From contig JBKQSL010000548.1 in assembly GCA_052143655.1 (NCBI GenBank), positions 1-32,026 on the forward strand: a DNA stretch of 32,026 bases, written 5' to 3'. A model generated the notes under the pieces. The model did no database searches. It worked only from the letters and a program-made list of their open reading frames with translations, and was not told the origin of the DNA. The stretch comes from CAVSUR01 sp052143655 (lineage in GTDB: Bacteria; Actinomycetota; Actinomycetes; Streptosporangiales; Streptosporangiaceae). Positions within the stretch are counted from its first letter, which is position 1; the number at the start of each line of letters is the position of its first letter. The position numbers and the translations under genes were made by a program. Positions 1-6,256 of this stretch are shown here, piece after piece.

Positions 1-34
1 GGGGCCCGCCCGGGGCGCCTCCCGGGCGGGCCCC
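1..34 (-). terminator. Strong GC hairpin downstream of the DUF397 gene
   Basis: A perfect 14-bp stem: GGGGCCCGCCCGGG at 1-14 pairs with 21-34 around the loop GCGCCT (15-20). It lies 22 bases past the stop codon of the minus-strand DUF397 gene, so it probably ends or stabilises that transcript. No T-run follows on either strand, as is common for actinobacterial terminators. It touches the window edge, so it may also serve a gene to the left. Confidence 0.55.
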
Positions 35-55
35 CGATACCTTTGCGAGTGCCGG

Positions 56-256
56 TCAGATGTCGTAGCGGCCATTCTTCGCGGCGGCGAGAAACGCCGC
101 GAAGGCGTCCCGGGTCACCACGTGCGCGCCGCCCTCGGGCCGCTTGCTGTCCCTGATCGCCACCACGCCGGGCAGGTTGGCGGCGATCTCGACACAGCCG
201 CCGTTATCCAGGCTGCGGGTTGCCTTACGCCAGTTCGCTTGAGACAGGTCAGTCAT
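56..256 (-). CDS. DUF397 domain protein
   Basis: This 66-residue protein is one whole DUF397 domain (PF03621 family): an N-terminal WRKATRSLDNGGCVEIA segment, a central VVAIRDSKRPEGG strand and a C-terminal stretch where the family has a conserved aromatic/Phe segment (DAFAAFLAAAKNGRYD). DUF397 proteins are tiny actinobacterial proteins, abundant in Streptomyces-like genomes and usually encoded beside an Scr1/WhiJ-type regulator; in described Scr1/Scr2-like pairs the small partner modulates or is countered by the regulator. The ATG overlaps the end of the upstream regulator gene by 8 bases, implying translational coupling. A strong hairpin follows. The biochemical role is unknown. Confidence 0.9.
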   Translation of the reverse strand: MTDLSQANWRKATRSLDNGGCVEIAANLPGVVAIRDSKRPEGGAHVVTRDAFAAFLAAAKNGRYDI

Positions 257-1112
257 CGGTTAACTCCAGTTGATCACGGAGAAGGCTCAGGTAAGTGACG
301 GTCGGGCCGGGTTCGAGCGCGGCGTCCGCCGCCTGGCCGAAAGCCGCGCTGTAGCCGGCTATCTGCTCGGGGTGGCTCACCTCCTGAATGGTGTAGTTGG
401 TCTCGGCATAGACGATGCTCGGCTCGCCGCCAGGCAGGTCGAAGATGTTCACCGGGGAGAGCAGGCCCTGCGGGGGGCCGTCCTCAAAGCGCTGGATCCG
501 CAGCTCGATGCCCGGTCGGCCAGCCATCTCGATCAGCCAGCTGAGCTGGTCGTAGCGGTCGATCCTGGTCCCCCACCGGTACATCAGCGAGGCCTCGGTC
601 AAGATGGCGACGACCTTCGGGGCGGTGCCGTCGGCGCGGTCGAGTACCTCCTGGCGCCGCCGCCGGGTCTCCAGGGCCCGGCGGCGCCACCGCGGCGGGT
701 GGGCGCCGTCACGCAGCATCGCCTCGGTGTAGTCCTGCGTCTGCAGCAGTCCGGGCAGGACCAGCGGCATGAACACCCGGATCCGGGTGGCGTCGTTCTC
801 GAAGCCGGGAAACTCGTTCTCGAAGACGTCAGGGAAGTCGCGCCACCATGGCCTGGCCCTGGCTCGTACCGCCAGTTCCTCCAGCTCAGCGGCCTCGGTG
901 TCGGACACCCCGTAGATCCGCAGCAGGTCCCGGATGTCGCTCATCTCGGGCCGCTTCCACTGGTTCGCCTCGAACCGGCCGACCTTGCCCCGGCCCCAGT
1001 TCAGCATGTCGCACACGTGGTTGGCGGTGTACTGCGTGGACCGCCGAAGCTCGGCCAGACGCCGGGAAAGACGGCGCTTGGCTACCGTCGCTCCGTAGGC
1101 ATCGTCGCTCAT
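249..1112 (-). CDS. Helix-turn-helix regulator with DUF5753 (Scr1/WhiJ-like)
   Basis: A 287-residue regulator. Residues about 14-70 form an XRE-like helix-turn-helix (RRLAELRRSTQYTANHV, then WGRGKVGRFE). Residues about 95-275 match the DUF5753 region usual in this family (LVLPGLLQTQDYTEAML, then LSWLIEMAGRPGIELRIQRF and SIVYAET). I chose the ATG at 1112, not the TTG at 1133, because AAGGAGG sits nine bases upstream of it. Its stop overlaps the DUF397 start, giving a two-gene regulator/partner operon. Such pairs are linked to developmental control in Streptomyces and have been called toxin-antitoxin-like; the role here is inference. A promoter with an overlapping palindrome lies upstream at 1146-1176 and suggests autoregulation. 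Confidence 0.9.
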   Translation of the reverse strand: MSDDAYGATVAKRRLSRRLAELRRSTQYTANHVCDMLNWGRGKVGRFEANQWKRPEMSDIRDLLRIYGVSDTEAAELEELAVRARARPWWRDFPDVFENEFPGFENDATRIRVFMPLVLPGLLQTQDYTEAMLRDGAHPPRWRRRALETRRRRQEVLDRADGTAPKVVAILTEASLMYRWGTRIDRYDQLSWLIEMAGRPGIELRIQRFEDGPPQGLLSPVNIFDLPGGEPSIVYAETNYTIQEVSHPEQIAGYSAAFGQAADAALEPGPTVTYLSLLRDQLELTDD

Positions 1113-1145
1113 CGGCCGGCGCCTCCTTGACAACTGAAGGGTTTG

Positions 1146-1176
1146 ATCATATCGCTACTTAAGTTGTGATTCACAA
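1146..1176 (-). promoter_or_regulatory. Promoter and palindromic operator of the HTH/DUF397 operon
   Basis: On the minus strand a -10-like TATGAT occupies 1151-1146 and a -35-like TTGTGA occupies 1176-1171, 19 bases apart (slightly long). The -35 element is one arm of a perfect palindrome TTGTGA-T-TCACAA at 1164-1176. The patch is clearly AT-richer than its surroundings. It lies 34 bases upstream of the regulator ATG. A dimeric HTH protein bound to the palindrome would block polymerase; that is inference. Confidence 0.45.
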
Positions 1177-1282
1177 AGAACAGCATTAGTTCTGGCCGTT
1201 GTCGTCATTTTCCGTGGGGGGGGCGGCGGACCGGCATCGCCCGGGCCGACTCGGCCGCGGCGCCGCCGGTCCCGCGCGAGGG

Positions 1283-1552
1283 CTACTGCGCGCCGAGCGC
1301 GTCGTCAAACTCGTGCTGCCGGACGCCGTCCAGAAAGCACTCCCATTCATGCCGGTCATAGACCAGGATCCGGCCGACCGGATCGCCGGCGACCCGCAGC
1401 AGCACCCATTCGGCACTCCCGGTGCCAGCGCAGGCCACCTCGACCGAGCCGTCGCCGGTACCCGCGCTGCGCCAGTACTGCGCCTGCGGATCGAGGCCGA
1501 GACTCGCCGCCGTCGGTTTCGCTGCCCGCTCCCCGCGCCCGGGTGCGGTCAC
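1283..1552 (-). CDS. DUF397-like protein coupled to the methyltransferase
   Basis: A second, more divergent DUF397-type protein, 89 residues from the chosen start. The core reads YWRSAGTGDGSVEVACAG, WVLLRVAGDPVGRILVYD, then EWECFLDGVRQHEFD, matching the pattern of the 66-residue copy further left but longer because of about 25 extra N-terminal residues. I chose the GTG at 1552 because it makes a classic 4-base GTGA overlap with the stop of the upstream methyltransferase; an ATG at 1582 would give 99 residues and a 34-base overlap. Pairing with a DUF574 methyltransferase instead of an HTH regulator is the notable feature. Function unknown. Confidence 0.75.
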   Translation of the reverse strand: MTAPGRGERAAKPTAASLGLDPQAQYWRSAGTGDGSVEVACAGTGSAEWVLLRVAGDPVGRILVYDRHEWECFLDGVRQHEFDDALGAQ

Positions 1553-2373
1553 GGCCGCCTGCCAACGCCGCAGTACCCCCACCGGGACCCGTCTGTGTCG
1601 GCGAGGTCAGGGTCCTCGCAGCCCCAGATGCCCAGGTGCACCACGTCAGGCTCGGCCCCGTCATAGGGCGGCACCAGCTCCAGCCCGTCGAAGAACCGCA
1701 CGATCTCCGCCTTGGTCCGCAGGAACAGCTGCTCTGATGCCTTCGAGTACGCATCCGTCCCCAGCTGCACCGACGCGGGCGGCAGATGGTCGCAGGTGCC
1801 GTGCGACAAGGCCAGATAGCTGCCCGGTGCCAGCTGGGCCACGTACCGGGCTGCCAGCCCGCACGGATCGGAGCCGTCAGCCACGAAGTGCAGCACCGCG
1901 GTCATCAGCAGGCCGAGCGGCTGGCTGAAATCGATCAGCCCGCGCAGCGCCGGCTGGCCGAGCAGCCCGTCCGGGTCGCGCAGGTCCGCGATCACGAACG
2001 CCGTGCCGCCATCCGCTGTCAGCAGGTCACCCGCATGCGCGGCCACCGCCGGGTCGATATCGACGTAGCAGACCCGGGCGGCCGGGTTGACCTTGCGGAC
2101 GACCTCGTGCGTGTTGCCGATCGTCGGCAGCCCCGAGCCGATGTCGAGGAACTGGCTGACGCCCTGCCCGGCGATCCAGCTCGCCGAACGCTGGTGGAAT
2201 CCGCGACAGGCCCAGGCAATGTCCGGCAGTTCCGGGATGGCGGCCAGGCTGGCCTGGACCACCGCCCGGTCCACCGGGTAGTTGCTGGTCCCCCCCAGCA
2301 TGTAGTCGTAGATCCGGGCCGGGCTCGGCCGGGTGGGATCGACGTCGGGGGCGGCCTCCTGGTTATCCGGCAT
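1549..2373 (-). CDS. SAM-dependent methyltransferase, DUF574 family
   Basis: A 274-residue protein matching the actinobacterial DUF574 / Methyltransf_19 family. It opens with the family signature PSPARIYDYMLGGTSNYPVDR; the Rossmann motif I equivalent is FLDIGSGLPTIGNTHEV, followed by VCYVDIDPAV (motif II acidic residue) and the family's LLMTAVLHFV segment. Length is normal. These proteins are predicted to use S-adenosylmethionine, but substrates are unknown for most members. The ATG at 2373 is chosen; a GTG directly before it (2376) is equally possible, with GGAAGG about ten bases upstream. The stop overlaps the next gene's GTG, so the DUF397-like protein is probably translated with it. Confidence 0.9.
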   Translation of the reverse strand: MPDNQEAAPDVDPTRPSPARIYDYMLGGTSNYPVDRAVVQASLAAIPELPDIAWACRGFHQRSASWIAGQGVSQFLDIGSGLPTIGNTHEVVRKVNPAARVCYVDIDPAVAAHAGDLLTADGGTAFVIADLRDPDGLLGQPALRGLIDFSQPLGLLMTAVLHFVADGSDPCGLAARYVAQLAPGSYLALSHGTCDHLPPASVQLGTDAYSKASEQLFLRTKAEIVRFFDGLELVPPYDGAEPDVVHLGIWGCEDPDLADTDGSRWGYCGVGRRP

Positions 2374-2744
2374 CACGCCGCTCGCCCTTCCGCCACGCCC
2401 CGGTCATCGGAGTCCTGCCTGGTGCGGTGGCGCGGGCGGGCGGTAACGACCGCCCGGCCCCAGCCGCGGCCGAGACCGCCGGCCGGGAAATCGCCGCGGC
2501 TGCCAGGCCGCGGCTGACCGCGGCTGGCGCGCCGCAGGCAGCGGCCGGGCGCGCAGCCACCGGTCCCGGCCGGCCTCAGGCCGCCGGTGCCCATTGTCGT
2601 GTCCACAGTGGGAGGACCCCATTTCCGCTCATTGTCTGTACCTCCCCTTCCACAGTCTGGCACGCCGCGGCGCGATCACAAGGCGGATTAACCGGGGACG
2701 CCGCAAAGGATTGCACGGCCGCAGTCCGACGACAGGGCTGGTGG
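2374..2744. other. Intergenic region with GC-rich hairpins
   Basis: About 370 bases between tag and the methyltransferase, both on the minus strand. No conserved protein or RNA gene is visible. The left part (about 2461-2590) is extremely GC-rich with several near-copies of CCGCGGCTG and a hairpin at about 2567-2588. The right part is less GC-rich and contains a tiny reading frame with a strong ribosome site. It probably holds the methyltransferase promoter and leader. Confidence 0.4.
2576..2632 (-). CDS. Possible 18-residue leader or small protein
   Basis: A tiny frame MSGNGVLPLWTRQWAPAA preceded by GGGGAGG eight bases before its ATG, a better ribosome site than that of most genes here. It has two tryptophans, and its stop codon lies in a GC hairpin (about 2567-2588). 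It sits some 200 bases upstream of the methyltransferase on the same strand, so a leader-peptide role is conceivable. There is no homology evidence, and chance occurrence is quite possible. Confidence 0.2.
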   Translation of the reverse strand: MSGNGVLPLWTRQWAPAA

Positions 2745-3320
2745 TCAGCGGTAGGCGCCGCGGCGGAAGCAGCCCACCAGGTGATCGTCGACGGCACCGC
2801 ACGCCTGCAGCGTGGCATACGCGGTGACCGGGCCGGTGAACACGAAACCGTGCTGCTTGAGCGCGCGCGACAGCGCCCGCGACTGCGGCGTCCACGCCGG
2901 GACGTCGGCCAGCGTGACCGGCGCCCGCTCCTGGCCGCCGGCGTGCTGCCAGACCAGGGCGGCCAGGCCGCCGGGCAGCCGGGCGGCAGCGCGCGCGTTC
3001 ACGATGGCGGCGTCGATCTTGGCCCGGTTCCGGACGATCCCGGAGTCAGCCAGCAGCCTGGCCACGTCGGCCGGGCCGAAGGCCGCGACCGTCTCGATGT
3101 CGAATCCGCGGAACGCAGCGCGGAAATTATCCCGCTTGCGCAAGATCGTGAGCCAGGACAGGCCGGACTGGAAGGCCTCAAGGCAGAGCCGCTCGAACAT
3201 GCTCCGGTCATCGCGGACAGGCCGGCCCCATTCGTCGTCGTGGTAGGCGACATAGTCCGGGCTGCTCAGGCACCACGGGCACCGGGACAGGCCGTCAGCG
3301 CCGGGGACGGCACCGGTCAT
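2745..3320 (-). CDS. tag: DNA-3-methyladenine glycosylase I
   Basis: A 191-residue base-excision repair enzyme that removes 3-methyladenine from alkylated DNA. The zinc ligands of the Tag family are present: Cys14 and His27 (CPWC, then AYHDDEWG) and His180 and Cys184 (DDHLVGC). The catalytic-core motif FERLCLEAFQSGLSWLTIL and the helix KRDNFRAAFRGF are intact. The ATG at 3320 is chosen because it overlaps the stop of the preceding gene by one base (TGATG) and gives the family's usual length; the frame stays open further upstream but only with low-complexity Pro/Gly sequence. It is translationally coupled to the short membrane protein gene, as in the mycobacterial Rv1209-tagA pair (recalled from memory). 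Confidence 0.93.
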   Translation of the reverse strand: MTGAVPGADGLSRCPWCLSSPDYVAYHDDEWGRPVRDDRSMFERLCLEAFQSGLSWLTILRKRDNFRAAFRGFDIETVAAFGPADVARLLADSGIVRNRAKIDAAIVNARAAARLPGGLAALVWQHAGGQERAPVTLADVPAWTPQSRALSRALKQHGFVFTGPVTAYATLQACGAVDDHLVGCFRRGAYR

Positions 3321-4144
3321 CAGCGGTCCCGGCCCCGGCGGGGCAGCGGCTTCTCCCAGGCCGACCAGCGGCCATCCGGCTCGGCCTGCGCTGGGTCCGG
3401 CTGGGCCGACGCAGGCCGGCCCAGATCCGGGGCCGTCTCGGGCTCCGCGCCCGGCCCGGGCCCGGCTGGGCGCCATCCCGCCTCCGGCGGCCCGGCGTCT
3501 GGCGGCAGCGGCGGCGGCGGCGGTCCCCCGCGGCCCCGCCGGAAGGGGGCCGGCCGGCCGCCCTGACCGGGCCCGGCCGCCTCGCCGGGAGCCGGCCAGG
3601 GGTACGACCCCGGCTGGCCGGCTGGCTCGGCCCGGCCAGCGGGGCACGCCGGGCCGCCCGGGCTCGCCAGGCCGGGCGGCCCGGGAGACCAGGGCGGCCC
3701 GGCCGGGCCGGCGGAACCAGCCGGCCCGGCGGCCTGGCGCGGGCCGGGGAACTCACCGCGCCCGGCCGGGCCTGCCCCGGGCGGCACGGGCGGCGCATCC
3801 CAGTCGTCCTGCGCGGCCACGGGCGTGCTCCAGCCGGGCTCCGCGGATAGTTCAGTCACCTGCCGCTGCAGATCGGCCACCCGGTGCCGGAGCGCCTCGA
3901 TCTCGACATCCCGCTCGGTGATCGTCTGCGCGATCTTGCCCAGCGCTGCCGCGGTGACCTGCGGGCTGAACCCGAGCAGGGCCAGCGGCGGCCGCAGCAG
4001 CGCCACGTCGGCGGCCGTGCTCACGTCCGGGTCGAAGGTCGCGGAGTCGGCGGTGAAAAGCGCCAGCTCGCCGCCGCGGCCGAGCGCGGCCACGATCGCG
4101 CCCGCGACGATCGCCGCAGCGGCTACCAGCAGGATCACGGTCAC
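3320..4144 (-). CDS. Membrane-anchored coiled-coil protein with Pro/Gly-rich tail (Rv1209-like)
   Basis: A 274-residue protein with three parts. Residues 1-25 are one hydrophobic segment (VTVILLVAAAAIVAGAIVAA). Residues about 60-100 contain a short amphipathic coil with DivIVA-like character (ITERDVEIEALRHRVADLQ). The remaining roughly 170 residues are low-complexity Pro/Gly/Ala sequence with repeated PAGP and PPG patterns, probably disordered. I chose the GTG at 4144 because the hydrophobic segment begins there; longer versions would overlap the divergent gene at 4160. Position directly before tag supports orthology with mycobacterial Rv1209, a short membrane protein of unknown role. No ribosome site is evident, so translation may be leaderless. 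Confidence 0.65.
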   Translation of the reverse strand: MTVILLVAAAAIVAGAIVAALGRGGELALFTADSATFDPDVSTAADVALLRPPLALLGFSPQVTAAALGKIAQTITERDVEIEALRHRVADLQRQVTELSAEPGWSTPVAAQDDWDAPPVPPGAGPAGRGEFPGPRQAAGPAGSAGPAGPPWSPGPPGLASPGGPACPAGRAEPAGQPGSYPWPAPGEAAGPGQGGRPAPFRRGRGGPPPPPLPPDAGPPEAGWRPAGPGPGAEPETAPDLGRPASAQPDPAQAEPDGRWSAWEKPLPRRGRDR

Positions 4145-4159
4145 AGAAAGAATCGTGCC

Positions 4160-4921
4160 ATGCTCGGCCCTATGCTGACGTGCGCTCACGGCTGGCGGGG
4201 CCGGAGCGGCCCGGCGCTGCTGGCCATAGCCGGGCCGGACGGCCTGCCGGCTGCGGCCGCCGCGAGCGCCGCAGCGGATGGCGCGGACCTGGTGGACCTC
4301 GGCAGTGCCAGCCCGGCCGCGATCGAGCATTTCGCCCGGGCCCACCCCGGCATCGGGGTGTGCAGCCAGGCGGGGCCGGGTGACCTGGTGCGGGAGCTGC
4401 GGGCCGCGCAGCGGTCCGGCGCGCTGCTGCTGTGCGCCGACGCCGGCGCCGCAGCCGCCAGCGGGCTGCCGGCGGGGCAGATCGTCGTCACCGCGCTGCC
4501 GGGCAGCGCGGCCGCCAGAGCCGCCGTCATGGCAGGCTGGGCCACCCTGGTGGATGCCGATCAGGCCGCCGCCGCCGCGCAGGCCGCAGCCGCGGTCATC
4601 CCGGCCGGCCCCGCACTGGCCGGCCCCGCACTGGCCGGCACCGCACTGGCCGGCACCGCACTGGCCGGCACTGCGCTGGCCGGCACCGCGCCGGATGGCA
4701 CTGCACTGGCCGGCACTGCGCTGGCCGGCACCGCGCCGGATGGCGCGGATGCGGACCCGGCGGCGGTCGCCGCGGTCGCCGCGATCGCCGCGATCAGCAG
4801 CTGGCTGGAAGTGACGTTCGTAGCGACCCGGGACGTCCGGGCCGTGCGGCGGGCGCTGGACATGACTGCGTCCGTGCGCGGGACCCGGCCGCCCGCCCGG
4901 ACCGTCCGCGGCCTGGCCTGA
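4160..4921 (+). CDS. Degenerate dihydropteroate-synthase-like protein (FolP2-like)
   Basis: A 253-residue protein (249 if it starts at the ATG at 4172). Recognition rests on two parts: the segment AAADGADLVDLGSA, which resembles the strand of dihydropteroate synthases where ADGADLLDLGGES is usual, and the C-terminus ISSWLEVTFVATRDVRAVRRALDMTASVRGTRPP, which resembles the last helix and tail of FolP2 proteins. The N-terminal pterin-binding motif (usually NVTPDSFSDGG) is absent, and the usual Asp/Asn/Lys/Arg catalytic sites are not recognisable, so folate activity is unlikely. Residues about 152-196 are an in-frame run of 15-base repeats encoding ALAGT. Position beside the Rv1209-like gene and the LOG gene also fits a folP2 origin. 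A diverged, perhaps regulatory or dying paralogue; the family assignment is moderately sure. Confidence 0.6.
   Translation: MLGPMLTCAHGWRGRSGPALLAIAGPDGLPAAAAASAAADGADLVDLGSASPAAIEHFARAHPGIGVCSQAGPGDLVRELRAAQRSGALLLCADAGAAAASGLPAGQIVVTALPGSAAARAAVMAGWATLVDADQAAAAAQAAAAVIPAGPALAGPALAGTALAGTALAGTALAGTAPDGTALAGTALAGTAPDGADADPAAVAAVAAIAAISSWLEVTFVATRDVRAVRRALDMTASVRGTRPPARTVRGLA
4613..4747 (+). repeat. In-frame 15-bp minisatellite, nine units
   Basis: Nine consecutive 15-base units of consensus GCACTGGCCGGCACC. Variants carry GCG for GCA, CCC for ACC, and two units read GCGCCGGATGGC. Each encodes five residues (ALAGT or APDGT). The unit order shows a higher-order duplication: the block of standard units followed by a PDG unit occurs twice. 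Being a multiple of three it keeps the frame, and copy number is likely to vary between strains. Confidence 0.95.
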
Positions 4922-4923
4922 CT

Positions 4924-4939
4924 GGCCGGCGAGCCGGCC
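4924..4939. terminator. Short hairpin between convergent genes
   Basis: GGCCGGC (4924-4930) and GCCGGCC (4933-4939) form an inverted repeat between the stop codons of the FolP2-like gene and the LOG gene. The two-base gap means the innermost pairs would open into a loop. It could act for both strands; there is no T-run, so the assignment is weak. Confidence 0.3.
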
Positions 4940-4943
4940 CGGG

Positions 4944-5693
4944 TCAGCCGGCCTGGTCGGCCGAGCCGTGCTCCTGGCGGATGTAGGCGACGACCTCCGC
5001 CGGGTCGTCCGCCACCCGGAACAGCTGCGGATCGGCGGCGGAGATCTTGCCCTGCGCGAGCAGCCGCTCGTGGATCCACGACACCAGGCCGGACCAGTAG
5101 CCGGAGCCGACCAGCACGATCGGGTACCTGGTGATCTTCTGCGTCTGGACCAGGTTGAGGGCCTCGAAGAACTCGTCCAGCGTGCCGAAGCCGCCCGGCA
5201 GGGCCACGAACGCCTGCGAGTACTTGACGAACATCGTCTTGCGGACGAAGAAGTAGCGGAACTCGATGCCGATGTCGACGTAATCGTTGAGCCGCTGCTC
5301 CAGCGGCAGCTCGATGCCCAGCCCCACCGAGACCCCGCCGGCCCGCTGCGCCCCGGCGTTGGCCGCCTCCATGATGCCGGGACCGCCGCCGGTGATGACC
5401 GCGTACCCGGCCTTCGCCAGCTCGGCGCCGACCCGCTCGGCCAGCTCGTACTCGGCCGTGCCCGGCGCCGTGCGGGCCGATCCGAACACCGTCACCGCCG
5501 GCCCTAGCCCGGCGAGCAGGCCGAAGCCCTCCACGAACTCAGCCTGGATGCGCAGCACCCGCCACGGGTCGGTGTGCACCCAGTCGCTCGGCCCGCGCCG
5601 GTCCAGCAGCCGCTGGTCCGTAGTGGTCTCGGGAATGTGCCTGCCCCGGAGGGTGGCCGGGCCCTGGCGTCGCTCGTTGCGCGGGCGGTTCAC
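4944..5693 (-). CDS. LOG-family phosphoribohydrolase (TIGR00730)
   Basis: A 249-residue Rossmann-fold protein of the LOG / lysine-decarboxylase-like family, which removes ribose 5-phosphate from cytokinin-type nucleotides in studied members. The family signatures are both present: GGGPGIMEAAN near residue 102 and PGGFGTLDEFFE near residue 167, together forming the nucleotide-binding and active site. The N-terminal VFGSAR strand and the C-terminal SYWSGLVSWIHE-like region are also normal. A GTG start is used. The equivalent mycobacterial gene (Rv1205, from memory) is degraded by the proteasome system to limit cytokinin-derived aldehydes; whether that applies here cannot be read from sequence. 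It converges on the FolP2-like gene. Confidence 0.92.
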   Translation of the reverse strand: MNRPRNERRQGPATLRGRHIPETTTDQRLLDRRGPSDWVHTDPWRVLRIQAEFVEGFGLLAGLGPAVTVFGSARTAPGTAEYELAERVGAELAKAGYAVITGGGPGIMEAANAGAQRAGGVSVGLGIELPLEQRLNDYVDIGIEFRYFFVRKTMFVKYSQAFVALPGGFGTLDEFFEALNLVQTQKITRYPIVLVGSGYWSGLVSWIHERLLAQGKISAADPQLFRVADDPAEVVAYIRQEHGSADQAG

Positions 5694-5735
5694 ACCGCTA
5701 CGCTAGCCGCCCGGGCGCGGCCGGGAACCGGAAAG

Positions 5736-6131
5736 TCAGCGGCGGCGGAACGACACGTTGATCGCCCCGATCACCAGCCAGATCACCAGGACCAGGAACA
5801 CCTGGCCGCCACTGACCGCGGTGGTCACGGCGGACGCGCCAACATGCGTGCTCGCGTTCAGCACCAACGCCGAGGCGCCGACGCCCAGGCCCATCGAGCC
5901 CAGGGCGAGCAGGACCGCGGAAAAGTTGCCGCGGCTGGCCCGGGCCGGACGGCGCGACGGGTAGCCGGCCTGGGCCAGCCGGGCGTCCACCCGCCGGTCC
6001 ACCTCCGCGCCGATGCGCTCGACCAGGCTCTCGGCCACGCCCTGCTCGTACTCCGGTCCCAGCTCGCGGTGCGCGGCTGCCGCAGCGGCGATGTCGTCCC
6101 GGGTCATCTGGTCCACGCGGTCACGATACAT
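5736..6131 (-). CDS. Small integral membrane protein
   Basis: A 131-residue protein with a charged N-terminal half and two predicted membrane helices: about residues 70-92 (FSAVLLALGSMGLGVGASALV) and 107-127 (GQVFLVLVIWLVIGAINVSF), ending in a basic FRRR. The N-terminal segment ELGPEYEQGVAESLVERIGAEVDRRVDARL looks like a family signature shared by actinobacterial membrane proteins, though I cannot name a function. ATG at 6131 is used; the in-frame ATG at 6107 (MTRDDI) is an alternative, and neither has a strong ribosome site. It lies 42 bases before the LOG gene on the same strand and may be co-transcribed with it. Confidence 0.75.
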   Translation of the reverse strand: MYRDRVDQMTRDDIAAAAAAHRELGPEYEQGVAESLVERIGAEVDRRVDARLAQAGYPSRRPARASRGNFSAVLLALGSMGLGVGASALVLNASTHVGASAVTTAVSGGQVFLVLVIWLVIGAINVSFRRR

Positions 6132-6256
6132 CGCGTTTAAGGGGCGCGTCCAGATCCCGGCGCCGTTTCAGCCGGCCATTCCCGGTGGCGCGTTCCGCGG
6201 CGCGGCCGGGGCAGCCGATCCCCGGCCGCGCGGCCCCCGGCGGGAGCGCGTGATGC

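Noticed and set aside
2745..3647. Longer tag product of 300 residues
   Set aside because: The extra N-terminal part is Pro/Gly/Arg low complexity in the coding region of the upstream gene; the 191-residue form fits the family and couples by TGATG.
4613..4747. Possible CRISPR-like array
   Set aside because: The units are 15 bases, contiguous, without spacers and encode an in-frame peptide repeat.
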